Shown one piece after another: positions 43,762-54,921 of a stretch of DNA of 64,000 nt (within the stretch, counting starts at the first letter, position 1; every line of letters starts with the position of its first letter). Below the pieces are notes generated by a model. That model did no database searches. It was not told the origin of the DNA and saw nothing but the letters and a program-made list of their open reading frames with translations. Location of the stretch: NCBI GenBank assembly GCA_025765615.1, contig JAIVFJ010000126.1, forward strand, positions 62,001 to 126,000, read 5' to 3'. The position numbers and the translations under genes are program-made. Origin of the DNA: Zopfochytrium polystomum (Eukaryota > Chytridiomycota > Chytridiomycetes > Chytridiales > Chytridiaceae).

Positions 43762-45176
43762 ATGATGAACCCCAGCGACGCCGGCGCAGCCCTTCCTGCG
43801 CCGCCGCCGCCCACGGCGCAGCCGGCCGCGCGGCACGAGCGGGCGGTGCTTCATCCGCTGGAGCGGGCCGGAACGGCGGGAACTCTGGTCGCGGCCGCGG
43901 AGGCGGGGGTGGTGGGCATATCCTGCGGATCGGCTTGAGCGGGCCTTCGTACTGCCTCTCACACTTGTCTCTCTCTCTCTCTCTCTCTTTTCCCTCGCTC
44001 TCTCTCTCGCTCTCCCACTCCAGGCTCAAGAACACAAGCTCCACAAGGACTTCTCGCTGAGCCCAGGCTCCCACGGCGATTGGGGCCACAATGCACCGGG
44101 CACTCTCCTCCGGCACCGCGACGACGATGAGGACGACGACCCGCGCTCGCGGCTGCCGGCCAACTTCCCCGTCTGCTGGCCCGTCGTGCGCCACGACATT
44201 CGGCTCGACATTCCCGTCGTCGCGCAGTGGACGGTCAGGATGGCGTTCTCCGCGTGGTGGTGTGAGTTTGTTTCCGTTTGGGTGTGGACGGTGTCAGGGG
44301 TTGGTGGGTGACTGACTCTGATCGAATCGAGTGGAACAACTCACCCGTGGACCTCCTTTGGCTGTGCAGTGTCTGTGGTCGTTTACGGAATGAACGCCGT
44401 GGCCTCGATCGCGCTTCTCGCCGTCGGTGCAGACCGCAGCGTCACAAATGCGCTGGTGGCTTTCGCCATGCTGCTCGGTGGACCTCTGATCAATTGTTCG
44501 TTACTAACCCGAACGCACCCCTAAGCCTTTCGCACTTTCCACACCTTTGATTTCGCGCCAGAAAAACTAACCCCATCCTATCCACGATTGCACCTCCGAT
44601 GCGCTTCCAGTCGTCTGCTGGTATCGGCCACTGTACAGTCAGTATTTCCGGCAGCGGAGCGTATTTGTGAAAACAATTAACTGCTTCCCCTCTAAACCCC
44701 TCATTACCAAACAAACCCCCCAAAGCCGCCGCAAAGCGCTCTAGCCGTCGGCACTATCGGATTTTTGGTGTCGCGTACTCTTTGCACATTGTGGCGACAA
44801 TGCTTTTTTTCCTCGGCCCTCCCGGATGGGGCGGATCAACTTTCATCTACTCGGTGGTGGTATTTGGCGGCGGCGGTAGCGTCGGCGCGGGCGTGCTGTG
44901 CGTCGTGGCAACGGGATTGTTTTGGGTCGAGGCTGCGGTAGGGATATGGGTGCTGTATATGGTGAGTTGGGGAGGGTGCTATTTTGGGATTTAGGTTGAA
45001 AGAACCCTGATTTTGCTGACGGCTGAAATCACGTAACTCCTTTCGCGCCACCCCCTCAGGTGCGGCGGCACTACAAGACGCATGTTTTGCCTCATACTGC
45101 CAGCACGCGGGATGCCACAGGGAATAGCGCTGCGACATTTTTGGAAGAAAAGGAGTCGAGGGCATTTCCATCTTGA
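43762..45176 (+). CDS. SCAMP-like secretory carrier membrane protein, six exons
   Basis: Exons 43762-43911, 44024-44261, 44370-44495, 44611-44637 (27 bp), 44726-44961 and 45060-45176 give 297 residues with all phases closing. The cytosolic N-terminus is short, with the consensus-like NFPVCWPVVRHDIRLDIP and QWTVRMAFSAWW before membrane span 1. Four hydrophobic spans follow, and the loop between spans 2 and 3 carries FVCWYRPLY, identical to the hallmark of animal SCAMPs. After span 4 comes a basic YRR-like region (MVRRHYKTH) and an acidic tail (FLEEKESRAF). SCAMPs act in post-Golgi and endosomal membrane recycling. No NPF motifs were seen in the shortened N-terminus. Intron 1 contains a CT tract; its donor could also lie at 43909. 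Confidence 0.85.
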
Positions 45177-46027
45177 ACGGGGTGAAACTGCACGTCACGC
45201 AGCTTCAATAATCGCAATTCGAAGCTTAGACAAGACCAAGAGGGATAAAGAAGGAGGGTCTGACGGACTGTGATTCCATATTTAAAATTTTTACGCTTCG
45301 TATTAAAGTTCTAATTTCTTGGCGTTTGATCGGGAATCGGAACCTGCTGTGGCAGCCGTTTTGTTTTGTCGAGCTGCAGTGGCTGAAACGAGCGGAGTTT
45401 CAATTACGAACTCAGCTGCGCAAGAAAGAAATACAAAAAGCCCAAAAACCCGAAGAAAGAACGAAAGAAAGAAAGAAACCAGGATTGTTCCGAACTCTCC
45501 ACCTCCTTCCCAAAACCCCCCGCCTTTGCTCTCTGCCCGACGCACACTACTTGCCCAAAGCGCCAACACTCTCCACCGTCAGCAGGACTGCTAACCTCGG
45601 AGCACTAAAGCTCCGAGTACGCTCGATCTCTTTCCAAGTGGTCTACGCCGTGGCCAGGCGTGCATCACAAAGATCCCACCTTTTGCTTCTGCGGCGGTAT
45701 GGTACCCTCACGCATTAAAGTTTCAGCTTCTTGCTCACTTTCTTCCTTTCCTCTAACCCAAATACTGATCTTATCTTGGCTGACCTTGCACACCACTGCA
45801 TTGATTGAACCCTTCCGGCGCCTTGCCCAGACAGACCTCGTATATCTACTGGCACATATCGGCAACGACCTTATCGGGACAAAGTACCAAGAAAAAGAAG
45901 AAGCGCAACACTCACACCCCTTTGTTTGCTTGCAACCTGACCGACTTGAGCCCACAAAAGGGAGCGCTAAGCAACAAGGGTAGCGAACAAACAAACCACA
46001 AACATATCAAGAAAGGAATAATCCCCA
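45177..46027. other. Intergenic
   Basis: The region upstream of the GH26-like gene; short open frames have no domain and no consistent splice sites. Confidence 0.45.
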
Positions 46028-49000
46028 ATGTCCTCTCCGCCACCCCCTGATCACGACCGTCCTACGCCCTCGCTCCCCGCCGGCCCCGGCGGCAATCTGT
46101 TCCTCACAAGCACCGCAACGCCTCCACTCCACCCGTCCGTCTCACTGCTGCGGAACCAAGGCGCACCGCCCCCCCGCGCCGCCGCCGCTCGCACCCGGCC
46201 CGGCGCGCCATCCCTCGCGCCGCTAACGATCCCCACCGCCGTGCCGCAACCGCTGTCGCCAACCGAGTACACTGCCTCGCCGGTCGCGGACCCGGACTCC
46301 GCCAGCGCCACCGCCGTGGTCGCCGCCGACGACGGCCCGGCCGTGCCCTGGCAGACTGCCACCCGCGCCACCGACGGCGCGCTGCCGCAGCTGCTCGCTC
46401 GCACCGGCGGCGTCCTCCCGCCCGCGACCCCGGCGTCGCGCGCAGGCTCGCTGTGCCCGTCGCTGCAAGGGTCCGTCGCGTCCTCGACCGCGCTGCTGCC
46501 GGCGGCTGCGGCGGCCGCCGCCGCCGCGCGCCGCCCGGCCTCGCCCGCATCGCCGCCGCCGTACGCCCCGCCGCCGCCTCACGCCCCGCACACGGACCGT
46601 CTCGCGCCCGCGGCGGCGGCCGCCGCCGCAGTCGCCGCCCCGGCCGCCGAGCCGCCAACGACGACGCCGGCGGTCCTGCACTATCACTACCACTACCACA
46701 CGCCAGCGGGGGCGCAGCCGCACCCGGCAGCGGCAGCGGCAGCAGCCGGGCTGCTCCACATTGCGCCTGCGGCCGACGCGCCAGCTAGGCCTGCCGCCAA
46801 GTCGCAGTCCGTTGCTGCGACGGCTGTGGCTGCGGACAGCGCGGACGTGATCGAGCCCGCAGTGTTTGGCGGGGAGGGCGGCAGCCCCGGCCGTGTTGGC
46901 GTGTCGTCGTCTTGGGGGACGCTGTACGGGACGCGGGCGGGGTACGTGGAGGATTCCGCATACGGGGCTGTGACGGCAGGGCCGCATGGGTACGCGGAGA
47001 CGGCCGAGTGCGAGTCGTGCGCGGAGGATCTGGCCGAGTCGCGCAGGACGACGTACCTGGGTCGCGCGGCGCGGCGGCGGCGGCGGCGGCGGCAGGAGCT
47101 GGCGGCGGCTGCTGCGGGGGGGATCAGGGGCTGGCGCGTTGCTGTTTGGCGGGGACGTCGCGGCGACGACGCGGCGCACCCCGGTGCGGCTGCGGGTGCT
47201 GTTTTGCTTGTTCTGGACAAAGGTGCTGGCGGCGGCCGTGCTGGCGGTCTCGGGCGTCGGATGGATGTAAGTAGCGAACGAGGGGGCTTTGATTATTTTT
47301 GTTCTTTGCCCCTTGTTTTATCCTCCCCCAGGTTGACCTCAAAACCACGTGCTCACACCGTTTATCTCAGGGGATTCCAAGTCTGGTCCCTTCACCTCGA
47401 CGCGGTCGACGCGCACATGCGCGCGTCTTCACAGGGGTCAGCGGCTGCGCCGACTTCGTCACCACGCGGCCCTGCGGAGAGCGAGGGTGCGGCGTGTCCG
47501 GCGCTCGCATCCGCGACTGCAGGGCTTCCGTCTTCGCCGCCCGATTGGTCCACGCTGCTACCCGCCCTTCGGGCCAGCGCAGCGGCGGCGGCAAGGCTCG
47601 AGCCAGCGGATGGCACGGCTATGTGGGGTTTCCAGATGGACTGGGACTCGGACGGGCCCGCACAGCTAGTAGCGCGGCTCGGCGGCGACGGGACCGGGCC
47701 TGCGGTCGTAGGGGCGGCTCTACGTAAGTTTGCCGACCTGCCAGCCTTGCGATTTTCCAGTTTCTGCAGTTCGCGCTTTTGGAGGGCGGGGATTTGCTTT
47801 TGGCTCCCCCCCTTTCTTCAAGCGACCAAACGGCTTTCTGTGCAGTCTTTCGCATTGTTCGGCTGTCCGCGCCTCCCTTTACTGACCACCCGTCTATCTG
47901 TTAGCAATCAACTCGACGTACACCCCTACTACTGCGCTGCTCTCTCTTGCGACGCGGACTGTGGCTTCCAGCGCTGCCACAAGCACCAACACAACTACGA
48001 GCGCGTCCCCCTCCTCTTCTTCCTCCCCACCGTCGTCTTCGTTTGTGCTGTCGGTGACGCTGACGCCCACTGACGACAGCGGAGTCGGGGCCGTCACTAA
48101 TGCGTCGCTGTGGAACTTTGCCATGGCACTCCGCAAGGTCAACGTCGAGATGGGCGTGCCGGTCCTGCTGACCTACTGCCCACATATGAACGGTGAGGCG
48201 TCAGTTCACAGAAGAATGTTCTTCTTATCTGATTCAACGTTCACTAACACATGCTTTTTTCACTTTTTTCTGTTTCGCCTCTGTCTTTGGGTGCAACTCG
48301 ATTCCCTGGCGACCATATCCAGACCGATGGCAGCCGGTGTACGGAATGCGACCGTCCGCCATGCTGACGAGCTTCAAAACCCTGAGCGCGTACGTGCGGT
48401 ACGCAGCTCCTATGACAGGTATGGAAACCGTTGTTCCTAACGAGGACCGTTCTCTGTTAACCAAATTACTCCCCTCACCCAACCCACACCCTCTCTCTAA
48501 CCCGAAAAAACTAAAAAATACACGCCAATTCGATGCGGCGGCTGCACACTTGGATAACAGCAATGGTCTGGAGCCCGGCGCTCGGTACGGACTACCCGTT
48601 TTTCGGCGGGCGATTCGCGCCGGCGGCAGCGTGGTACGGCTATGAGGACCTTACGCTGCTAGACACGGATGGCGACGGTGCCATCACCTCGAGGGACGAT
48701 GCATACAGGTGACGTAAAAGGGGCGGGCGACGAGAGGGAGGGGGAGTTGCCAGGAATAGGCGATGAAGGAGCCGCCTTTGAGGTACAGAACCCTGTGACT
48801 GATTTGTCCGTAAATTTGTTCTCTCTCCCGCTCTCTCCCCGCCGCTTCAGCCCCTTCTATCCCGGACGAGAGGTAAGAATCAGACAAAAACTTGCACCAA
48901 CAATTAGCTCCAATTTCCGCTCTTGGGCTTTTTATTTATTTTATTTTTGGGGGGGCTCAGCCGTTGAAGCTAATACTTCTTTTGCACTCTTTCCTCCTTC

Positions 49001-49689
49001 CTACGTAACAATACAAAACAAAAAAAACAAAAGTATGTCGACTGGGTTGCCGTGTAAGTACAGGCTGAGCTTAACAGAATACACACACCCTCACACACAC
49101 GCATACACACTTCTAAACTCAATCCTCCCTTCCATTCCCAACACCAAAACTCAACAGGAGCCTCTTGAACCCAGACCCGCTGGGCCCGCCGACCGCATCC
49201 GCCGCCGTGGACCCCGCTCCGTCCTCGACACAAGCCGCCGCGCTGCTGCAGTCGCCACAGTTCACCTACTTCTACCAGACGTACGCCCAGGCACGGGGCC
49301 ACCCCGTGGCGCTCGCGCCGGTCGGGTACGGCGCGGCGGCAGCGACGGGCGGCGTCGACGTGGCCCAGCGCGCGTGGTGGCAGGACGCGATGGGGGCGGC
49401 CGGGGCGGCGAGCGGCAGCAGCAGCAGCGGTGGGAGCCTGCGGTGGCCTGCGATCAAGCTTGTCACGTGGGCCGAGACGCCGGTCGGCGGCGACAGCGGC
49501 GAGTCGTCGTCGACGCCGTCAGGCGCGGCGCTGGAGTTTGGCATTACGACCCGCGCGGAGACGGCGGCGGCGTGGAAGATGGACGTGGGCTACGGCGGCG
49601 GCGGCGGGGCGTGCGCGGGCGGTGCGGGGTGGGTGTGGGGCGGGCAGCTCGCGGTCGGATGCGACGGCGTTGCTCGTGCGGTGTGCTGA
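46028..49689 (+). CDS. GH26-like membrane protein, probably catalytically inactive, eight exons
   Basis: Exons 46028-47266, 47371-47723, 47905-48192, 48323-48418, 48561-48708, 48851-48872 (22 bp), 49034-49053 (20 bp) and 49158-49689; all phases close once one base is removed at a G7 run (47116-47122). The long Pro/Ala-rich N-terminus ends in Arg-rich sequence and one membrane span (LRVLFCLFWTKVLAAAVLAV), i.e. a probable type II protein with the rest lumenal or extracellular. The C-terminal region resembles fungal GH26 (beta-mannanase-like) proteins: GVPVLLTYCPHMN, TAMVWSPALG, YPFF, LLDTDGDGAITSRDD, SPFYPGREYVDWVAV, FTYFYQTYA, WWQDAMG and IKLVTWAE. Family members carry a catalytic Glu in PEMNG and another in a KPxxxAETGA-type motif; here these read PHMN and HPVALAPVG. 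Hence probable loss of hydrolysis and perhaps a glycan-binding role (inference, family recalled from memory). Confidence 0.7.
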
Positions 49690-50436
49690 TGCAAGGGTCT
49701 TTTGGCTTGGGGGGGAAGGATGGGTCAAAAGTGGGGAGATTTTTGAGGGGGCAAACGGAACCGGGGTGTCCGTCGCGTCCACTAGCAAAGCACCTTTGTG
49801 CAAGGCTCTGGCTGGCTTCCGCTGCGACGACTCTTTTCGGTAAGGAGCGGGAAAATGCCAAACGGGCGCCGACCCCTCCCGACCGGGTGGCCTCATCTCC
49901 GTTATTTTTTCTCGGCGAGCCATGGCCGCACTTCCAACGGATTCTTGCTTTGCCCTCTCTTCCCGTGTTTACCATCGTCTTTTCTTTCCTAACAGCAATC
50001 CCCTCCCGCCCCCTTTCCCGTTAGAGAAGTGAGTCTATCTCTCCTCTGTTATCTTCGCCTTTCTATACTTGTTACAGGTACTGGGGGTTCCCCCTCCTTC
50101 AGGTTTTTCGTGTACCAGTCCCTCCACCACCGAACAGCTCGGACTTTTTTCGGGTTCCACCCTTTCCCACTCACTCCCTCTCCCTGTGAACATTGTGCTT
50201 GAATTTTTCATTTCTTCGTTTTGCCTCCTTTTTTTTTTGTTTTGCATCGTCGTAATTCTTCTGCCTTTGCAGTTTCGTTCTACAGCTTCTTCTTAATATT
50301 GGTTTCCCTCACCTACACCTTCATCTGCTTTCTTCCTCGTCGAGTCGAGGAGGAAGGAGGGATATTTATTTTAATAGACTCGCAAATCAACGTGGCGATG
50401 TCTGTGGTCACTGGTAAGAATGTATTGATTGAGAGC

Positions 50437-50637
50437 ACATCGGCGACACAAAGAAGATCCTGAAGTGCCCATCAGATTTCAAGCCAGTGGTTGATTACCT
50501 TCTGGCAAAAGCAGGCAGAATCACGTCGAAGGGGAAATGCGTAGATTTGACATTCTATCAGTAAGTCCCAGAGTTGTGTTCAAGGCTTCTGACAGTTTGC
50601 AGGTTCGCCTCCAGTGCCCTCGACCTAAAAACTGGTA
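50437..50637 (+). pseudogene. Possible orphan exon pair
   Basis: A frame reading CPSDFKPVVDYLLAKAGRI and GKCVDLTFYQ is followed by a GTAAGT donor near 50560, and after a 42-bp GT-AG interval continues in phase with FASSALDLKTG. The amino-acid composition is protein-like and unlike the neighbouring low complexity, but no start, stop or upstream exon could be connected and no family is recognised. It may be a gene remnant. Confidence 0.3.
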
Positions 50638-50765
50638 ACTGCCATTGGGCAGCGGCAGGTGTCGACAAAGACAACGCTGCTGCTGCAATGAAGACTATGC
50701 TTGTTTGCACTCGCCATGCAGATTGGGTTTCATCAGATTTTGGGAGGGAACTAATTGCGAATACC

Positions 50766-50771
<6 letters not shown>

Positions 50772-50858
<87 letters not shown>
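50772..50858. repeat. (CT)n microsatellite
   Basis: About 87 bp of pure CT, the longest perfect dinucleotide tract in the window. Confidence 0.95.
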
Positions 50859-50862
<4 letters not shown>

Positions 50863-51290
50863 GTTAATCCTTCTCCCTGCAATGCCAGACAGTGTTGGGG
50901 CACGCGAAATTGTTTGGTATCCCCAGCATTCTGTAACACCATAAGCAGTTAGAAGTCAATATTCAAAACCGTTCCAGACTCCAACTGTCACTTTCAGAGT
51001 TGGCACAGAAAATGGATGGGCACTGGAAAGAGCTTCAGCGGTAGCGCCCATTTTGCTGCTAAACGGAGCCCGAACCGTTTTCGTCTTAATAATATCGTAA
51101 AAAGTACGCGAGGAGTCGGCAAACTTCTTCTTTTTCTTCTTCTTCTTTGGAGACTCGCGGCAGTGACAATGTACTGGATTTGCGCCGACGCTCACCATTT
51201 ACAGAATCGCCAGTGGGGCAGGCCCTTTCGGAATGATCAGCACGCGGGAATCTCGCGACAACCAACTGGCAAAGACCGGCGGGAGAGGCC

Positions 51291-51294
<4 letters not shown>

Positions 51295-51345
<51 letters not shown>
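51295..51345. repeat. (GA)n microsatellite upstream of the MATH-BTB gene
   Basis: Pure GA tract 330-380 bp before the chosen ATG of the downstream gene, followed by GACA/GAGA variants. Confidence 0.9.
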
Positions 51346-51346
<1 letters not shown>

Positions 51347-51677
51347 CAGAGACAGAGAGACAGAGAGGGGGGCAGACTCGCCCGCTTCTTTGTGTGTCTC
51401 GCTCTCCCGAGTTTCTTTCTTTCTTTCTTTTTTTTTCGATCTCCAGTGCCCGATCCCCCCGATTCTCCGATCTGAACCAAAAACCAAACCCCCCCGGGTC
51501 GTGACACACACGCACACACACCGACTAATATTGCGAACGAACGGCCACACAAACACGCAAACTGTGGTGCGGGCCGAACGACTCGAACCGCAGGGAGCTG
51601 CAGTAGCTGCAGTAGCATTAGCACCAGCATCAGCATCAGCATCAGCAAGCAGACGGAGCTCAATCAAGCACGGTTGG

Positions 51678-53986
51678 ATGATCCGCGAAGTCCAGGCCTC
51701 CATCGTGTGGTGCATCCCCAACGTGAGCGATCGAGCGCAACACACACAACCAACCACGCTGTTTAGTAGGGCCAACCCTGCTCCCCACTCCGTTCCGCGC
51801 CACCCCTGTCCCCCCCCCTGGAGGAAGTTATGGGGAGCCGAGAGTGTAGAGTCACCAAGGGACAGGCAAAAGAGGGATCTGGGTGGTTTGTGTGTGGTGT
51901 GTGCACGACATGGGATCCAACCCCCCTACTCTCCCGATTTCCACTAACTTCCCCAACCACATCGATCTCCTCCTCCTGCCTCCGTCTCTCAGTTCCGCCG
52001 GCTGGCCTCAAAGGTCACGTCACCGGCTTTTGGTCCGGCAAAGTGCCAGTGGGAGATAGCCCTCTACCCAGACGGCCAAGGTGCCACACGAGGCACGCAC
52101 ATCGGCATATTCCTTGACGTGGTAAAATCGGACCACGAACTCCGGCTGGCAGACGCATACAGCCGACCGATCCTCTCCTTCCGCATATCGGTGCTGCGAA
52201 AAGGCGTCTCAGACGACATTCTTGCGGCCAAGGAGCGCGATCCGTTCAATGCCGACGGCTTTGGGGCCGGCTTCATGCACCCCAAGAGCTGGGGTTGGGC
52301 TGCCTTTTTGCCCGTCGCAAAGCTGGATGAGGCCCTGACGCCTTCGGGTGCAATTGTCGTCCAGGCGGAGGTCGTGTGGCATGCGCCAGCCGAAGTGTCT
52401 GCGTTTCTGGATCGGCTCTCCGCCAATGCTGCTGCAACAGCCGTTTCGAACGAAAGGCTCTTGTTCAGCGACGTCATGAGCGATGTCGTATTTCTGGCCC
52501 CGGATTTCGTCGTCGACAGTTACGGGGGCGAATTCGGCGCGGCAGGCACCAACGAAGAGAGCTGTGACGTCGAAGGGGAGGAAGATGCCGACAGAAGCAG
52601 CCTCGTACATCATGGCCGTGACGAAGCGACGGCGGGGGCCAGCGAAGCGACAGCAGACCAAATCTTGCAGCAAGTGGCGGAGCATCGTCAGCCTCGTTTG
52701 GCTGAGGATACACGGCCCACCAGCGCGAGCCACATTTCCGAAAGCGGGGTCGGTCCGCCGGTTTGGCGTCCCCAGCTGAGTCTACCGCGCCACCGCCCTC
52801 CCTTTAGCAGCAGCCAACGGACCCGCACCGACTGTTCACTCCCACCGGCAAACGCATTGTCCGAGATTCCCCCTTCTGCACCTCCGACTCCCACCCGGCG
52901 GGAACCCCGCGTTGTCGCGATCCCTGCCCACCGCGCCATACTGGCCTCACGGAGCGACTACTACCTTGCCATGTTCACCTCTGGCTTGATCGAGTCCCTC
53001 AGGTCGGTACCCGCACTGGCGCCGCCGGCCCCACTCACTCCGATGCTCACTCAGCCCCTCCTCCCACCCGCCTCCTCGCTGGTGGAAGCTTCAACCTTGT
53101 CGTCCTCATCCCAATCGACTTCAGTAACACTCCTTGAATCCCCGACGTCAACGCTCTCGTCTCCTAGTTGCACCGCGCCACTCCATCCATTTCCATGGAC
53201 TTCCCAGCAGCGTTCACCGCAAACCCCTCTCACAACGTTAATGGATCCCATGCCGCAAGCCTCACGGCCATCCGTTAACCTCCCGCAGCCCTCGCCGTCG
53301 CGCTCGTGGGCCGGGGGCACCAGCATAAGCGATCACTGGGTGCCGGGGACCTGGCGGGGCAGGGAGGTAGGAGGGGGAGGATTCGCAAAAGGTGTAGGAG
53401 GGGTAGGAGGAGGAGCAAGCGCAGGTGGAGGAGCTGGTGAAGGAGCAGTCCCGAAACGTATGGAAAGCGTGGGCGCCCCTCGAGAGCCGCAAACAACGAG
53501 TTTGAGTAGCAGCAGCACCGGCCCCAGCGGGCCCGCAGTAGTCCGAGTGACAGACTTTTCGGCAGCTTCAATCAGGTGGATGCTCGAGTTTCTATACACA
53601 GGGGGAATCCGGCATAAGCCGACCACCCGAGCCCAGCGGTATGAGCTGTTACGACTTGCGGACCGTTACCAGGTAAGCTCTTCAACCCCTTGGCAGACTT
53701 TATTCTCCCTTGGCGTGCCCAAACTGAAACGAAATTCTTAAAGTTAGGAGGACTGCACGATCACATCGCGTCCCTCATATGCGACGCGGACCTAACGCTC
53801 GAGACTATGACCGAGATACTCGAGCTCGGAGACCGCTACGGCTCGGCGTCTCCGGCGCTGCGGACTGCGTGCCTGGGGTTCATCCGCGACAACGCCGCAA
53901 AGCTGAAGGCATCCGAGTCCTTTAAGGCGTGGGTGCGCTCCACTGATCGCCGGGACCTGCTGCTTGAGCTGTTCACGCTCCTGTAA
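51678..53986 (+). CDS. MATH-BTB protein (SPOP-like), three exons
   Basis: Exons 51678-51722, 51993-53672 and 53744-53986 give 655 residues in phase. The N-terminal half is MATH-like: VWCIPNFRRLASKVTSPAF, CQWEIALYPDGQG, THIGIFLDVVKSD, RISVLRKG, WGWAAFLPVAKLD and IVVQAEVVWHAP. A BTB domain follows but is split: LLFSDVMSDVVFL, then about 130 residues of acidic/Ser-rich sequence, VVAIPAHRAILASRSDYYLAMFTSGL, then about 170 residues of Pro/Gly/Ser-rich sequence, and VRVTDFSAASIRWMLEFLYTGG. The last exon is a BACK-like helical end. MATH-BTB proteins are CUL3 ubiquitin-ligase adaptors, MATH binding substrate and BTB binding CUL3 (family knowledge). The MATH-like frame is open upstream of the ATG (SIKHGW), so a further 5' exon may exist. 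Confidence 0.85.
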
Positions 53987-54921
53987 ATGCTCGGATGCTC
54001 GGTCGCCCAGGTGCCTCCCAGGACCAGTGTGACTTTCAGCCTTTCTTCTCGGCAAGCGCTGATACAAGGAGTCAAAGCGAACATTGAAATTGGCGTTTCT
54101 GCAAAACGTTTCCAATCTTCCCGCCACCGTTCATCCCGTTTGCCTCTCCCCCTCCTCCTCCTCGTCTTCCGTACTCCTCCTTCCTCGCTTCGTCTCCCCA
54201 CCAATATTATCGTGTAAAACCCCCCGCAGTATGTGCGTATGTAACCTTTCGGCGTTGGTTTCTATTTCCTTCAAATTTTTGCTTCCTGCTTCCGTATTGT
54301 TTTGTCTGCTGCTCTTCCCTCGTTCCCTTACGCGAAGCCTCTCCCACTCATCTCTCATTTTACGACTATTTTTGCAAATTCATTCTTTCGATACAGCGCT
54401 GGCCCGTTGCGCTCGCAACGCCGCATTATCATTTTTGTTTCTGTTTCGTCTCTTACTTGCAGTAGTTTATTTTGATATGTTTTTCTCTTGCTGGTTCCCC
54501 CGAAACCCTTGCCCCTTTTGCCACCGTGTTTCGCTTATCTTTTATATCCACACCCCCTCCCCCCTCCCACGAAGCACCCACACTTTTCCCATTTTAGGTT
54601 GTGTTGCCTGTTCCGTCCCCCAGTGCCTGCCGTGCTTACACCCGAACCCGCCGCCGCCCACGTTATCTTTATTTCAACCTAACTAAAACCCTCCCCCGTG
54701 CCGCCTAAAGAAAGGAAAAAGGAAACGTAAAAGAGAATAGGCTACCCCTCGCTTGAAGGCTCGTAAAGAGCTGGCCCACCCACACCCATTTTTTTTTCGT
54801 TTTGATGTTGGGGAATGTGATCAGATCATGCAAGGGTGTTCTGCGCCTGACAAGTTTGTTCTTTTGCAAGCAAAAAACGCAAAAAAAAAAAAACAAAAAA
54901 AAAAAAAAAAAGAAACCACGC
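53987..54921. other. Intergenic, pyrimidine-rich
   Basis: A CT-rich strand is followed by A runs (about 54884-54911) immediately before the PhyH-like ATG. A longer open frame from 54802 passes through the poly-A tract as poly-Lys and is judged artefactual. Confidence 0.5.

Larger units (their letters stand above)
49690..51677. other. Intergenic with microsatellites and a possible exon pair
   Basis: T-rich sequence follows the GH26-like gene, then possible exons near 50.4-50.7 kb, a long CT tract (50772-50858) and GA tract (about 51295-51345). No complete gene is supported. Confidence 0.45.

Noticed and set aside
50762..50868. Open frames encoding Ser-Leu or Glu-Arg repeats in CT/GA tracts
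   Set aside because: Translations of dinucleotide repeats, not proteins.
54802..54921. Earlier start for the PhyH-like protein
   Set aside because: The extension passes through a poly-A run as poly-Lys and lacks conserved residues; ATG 54922 is simpler.
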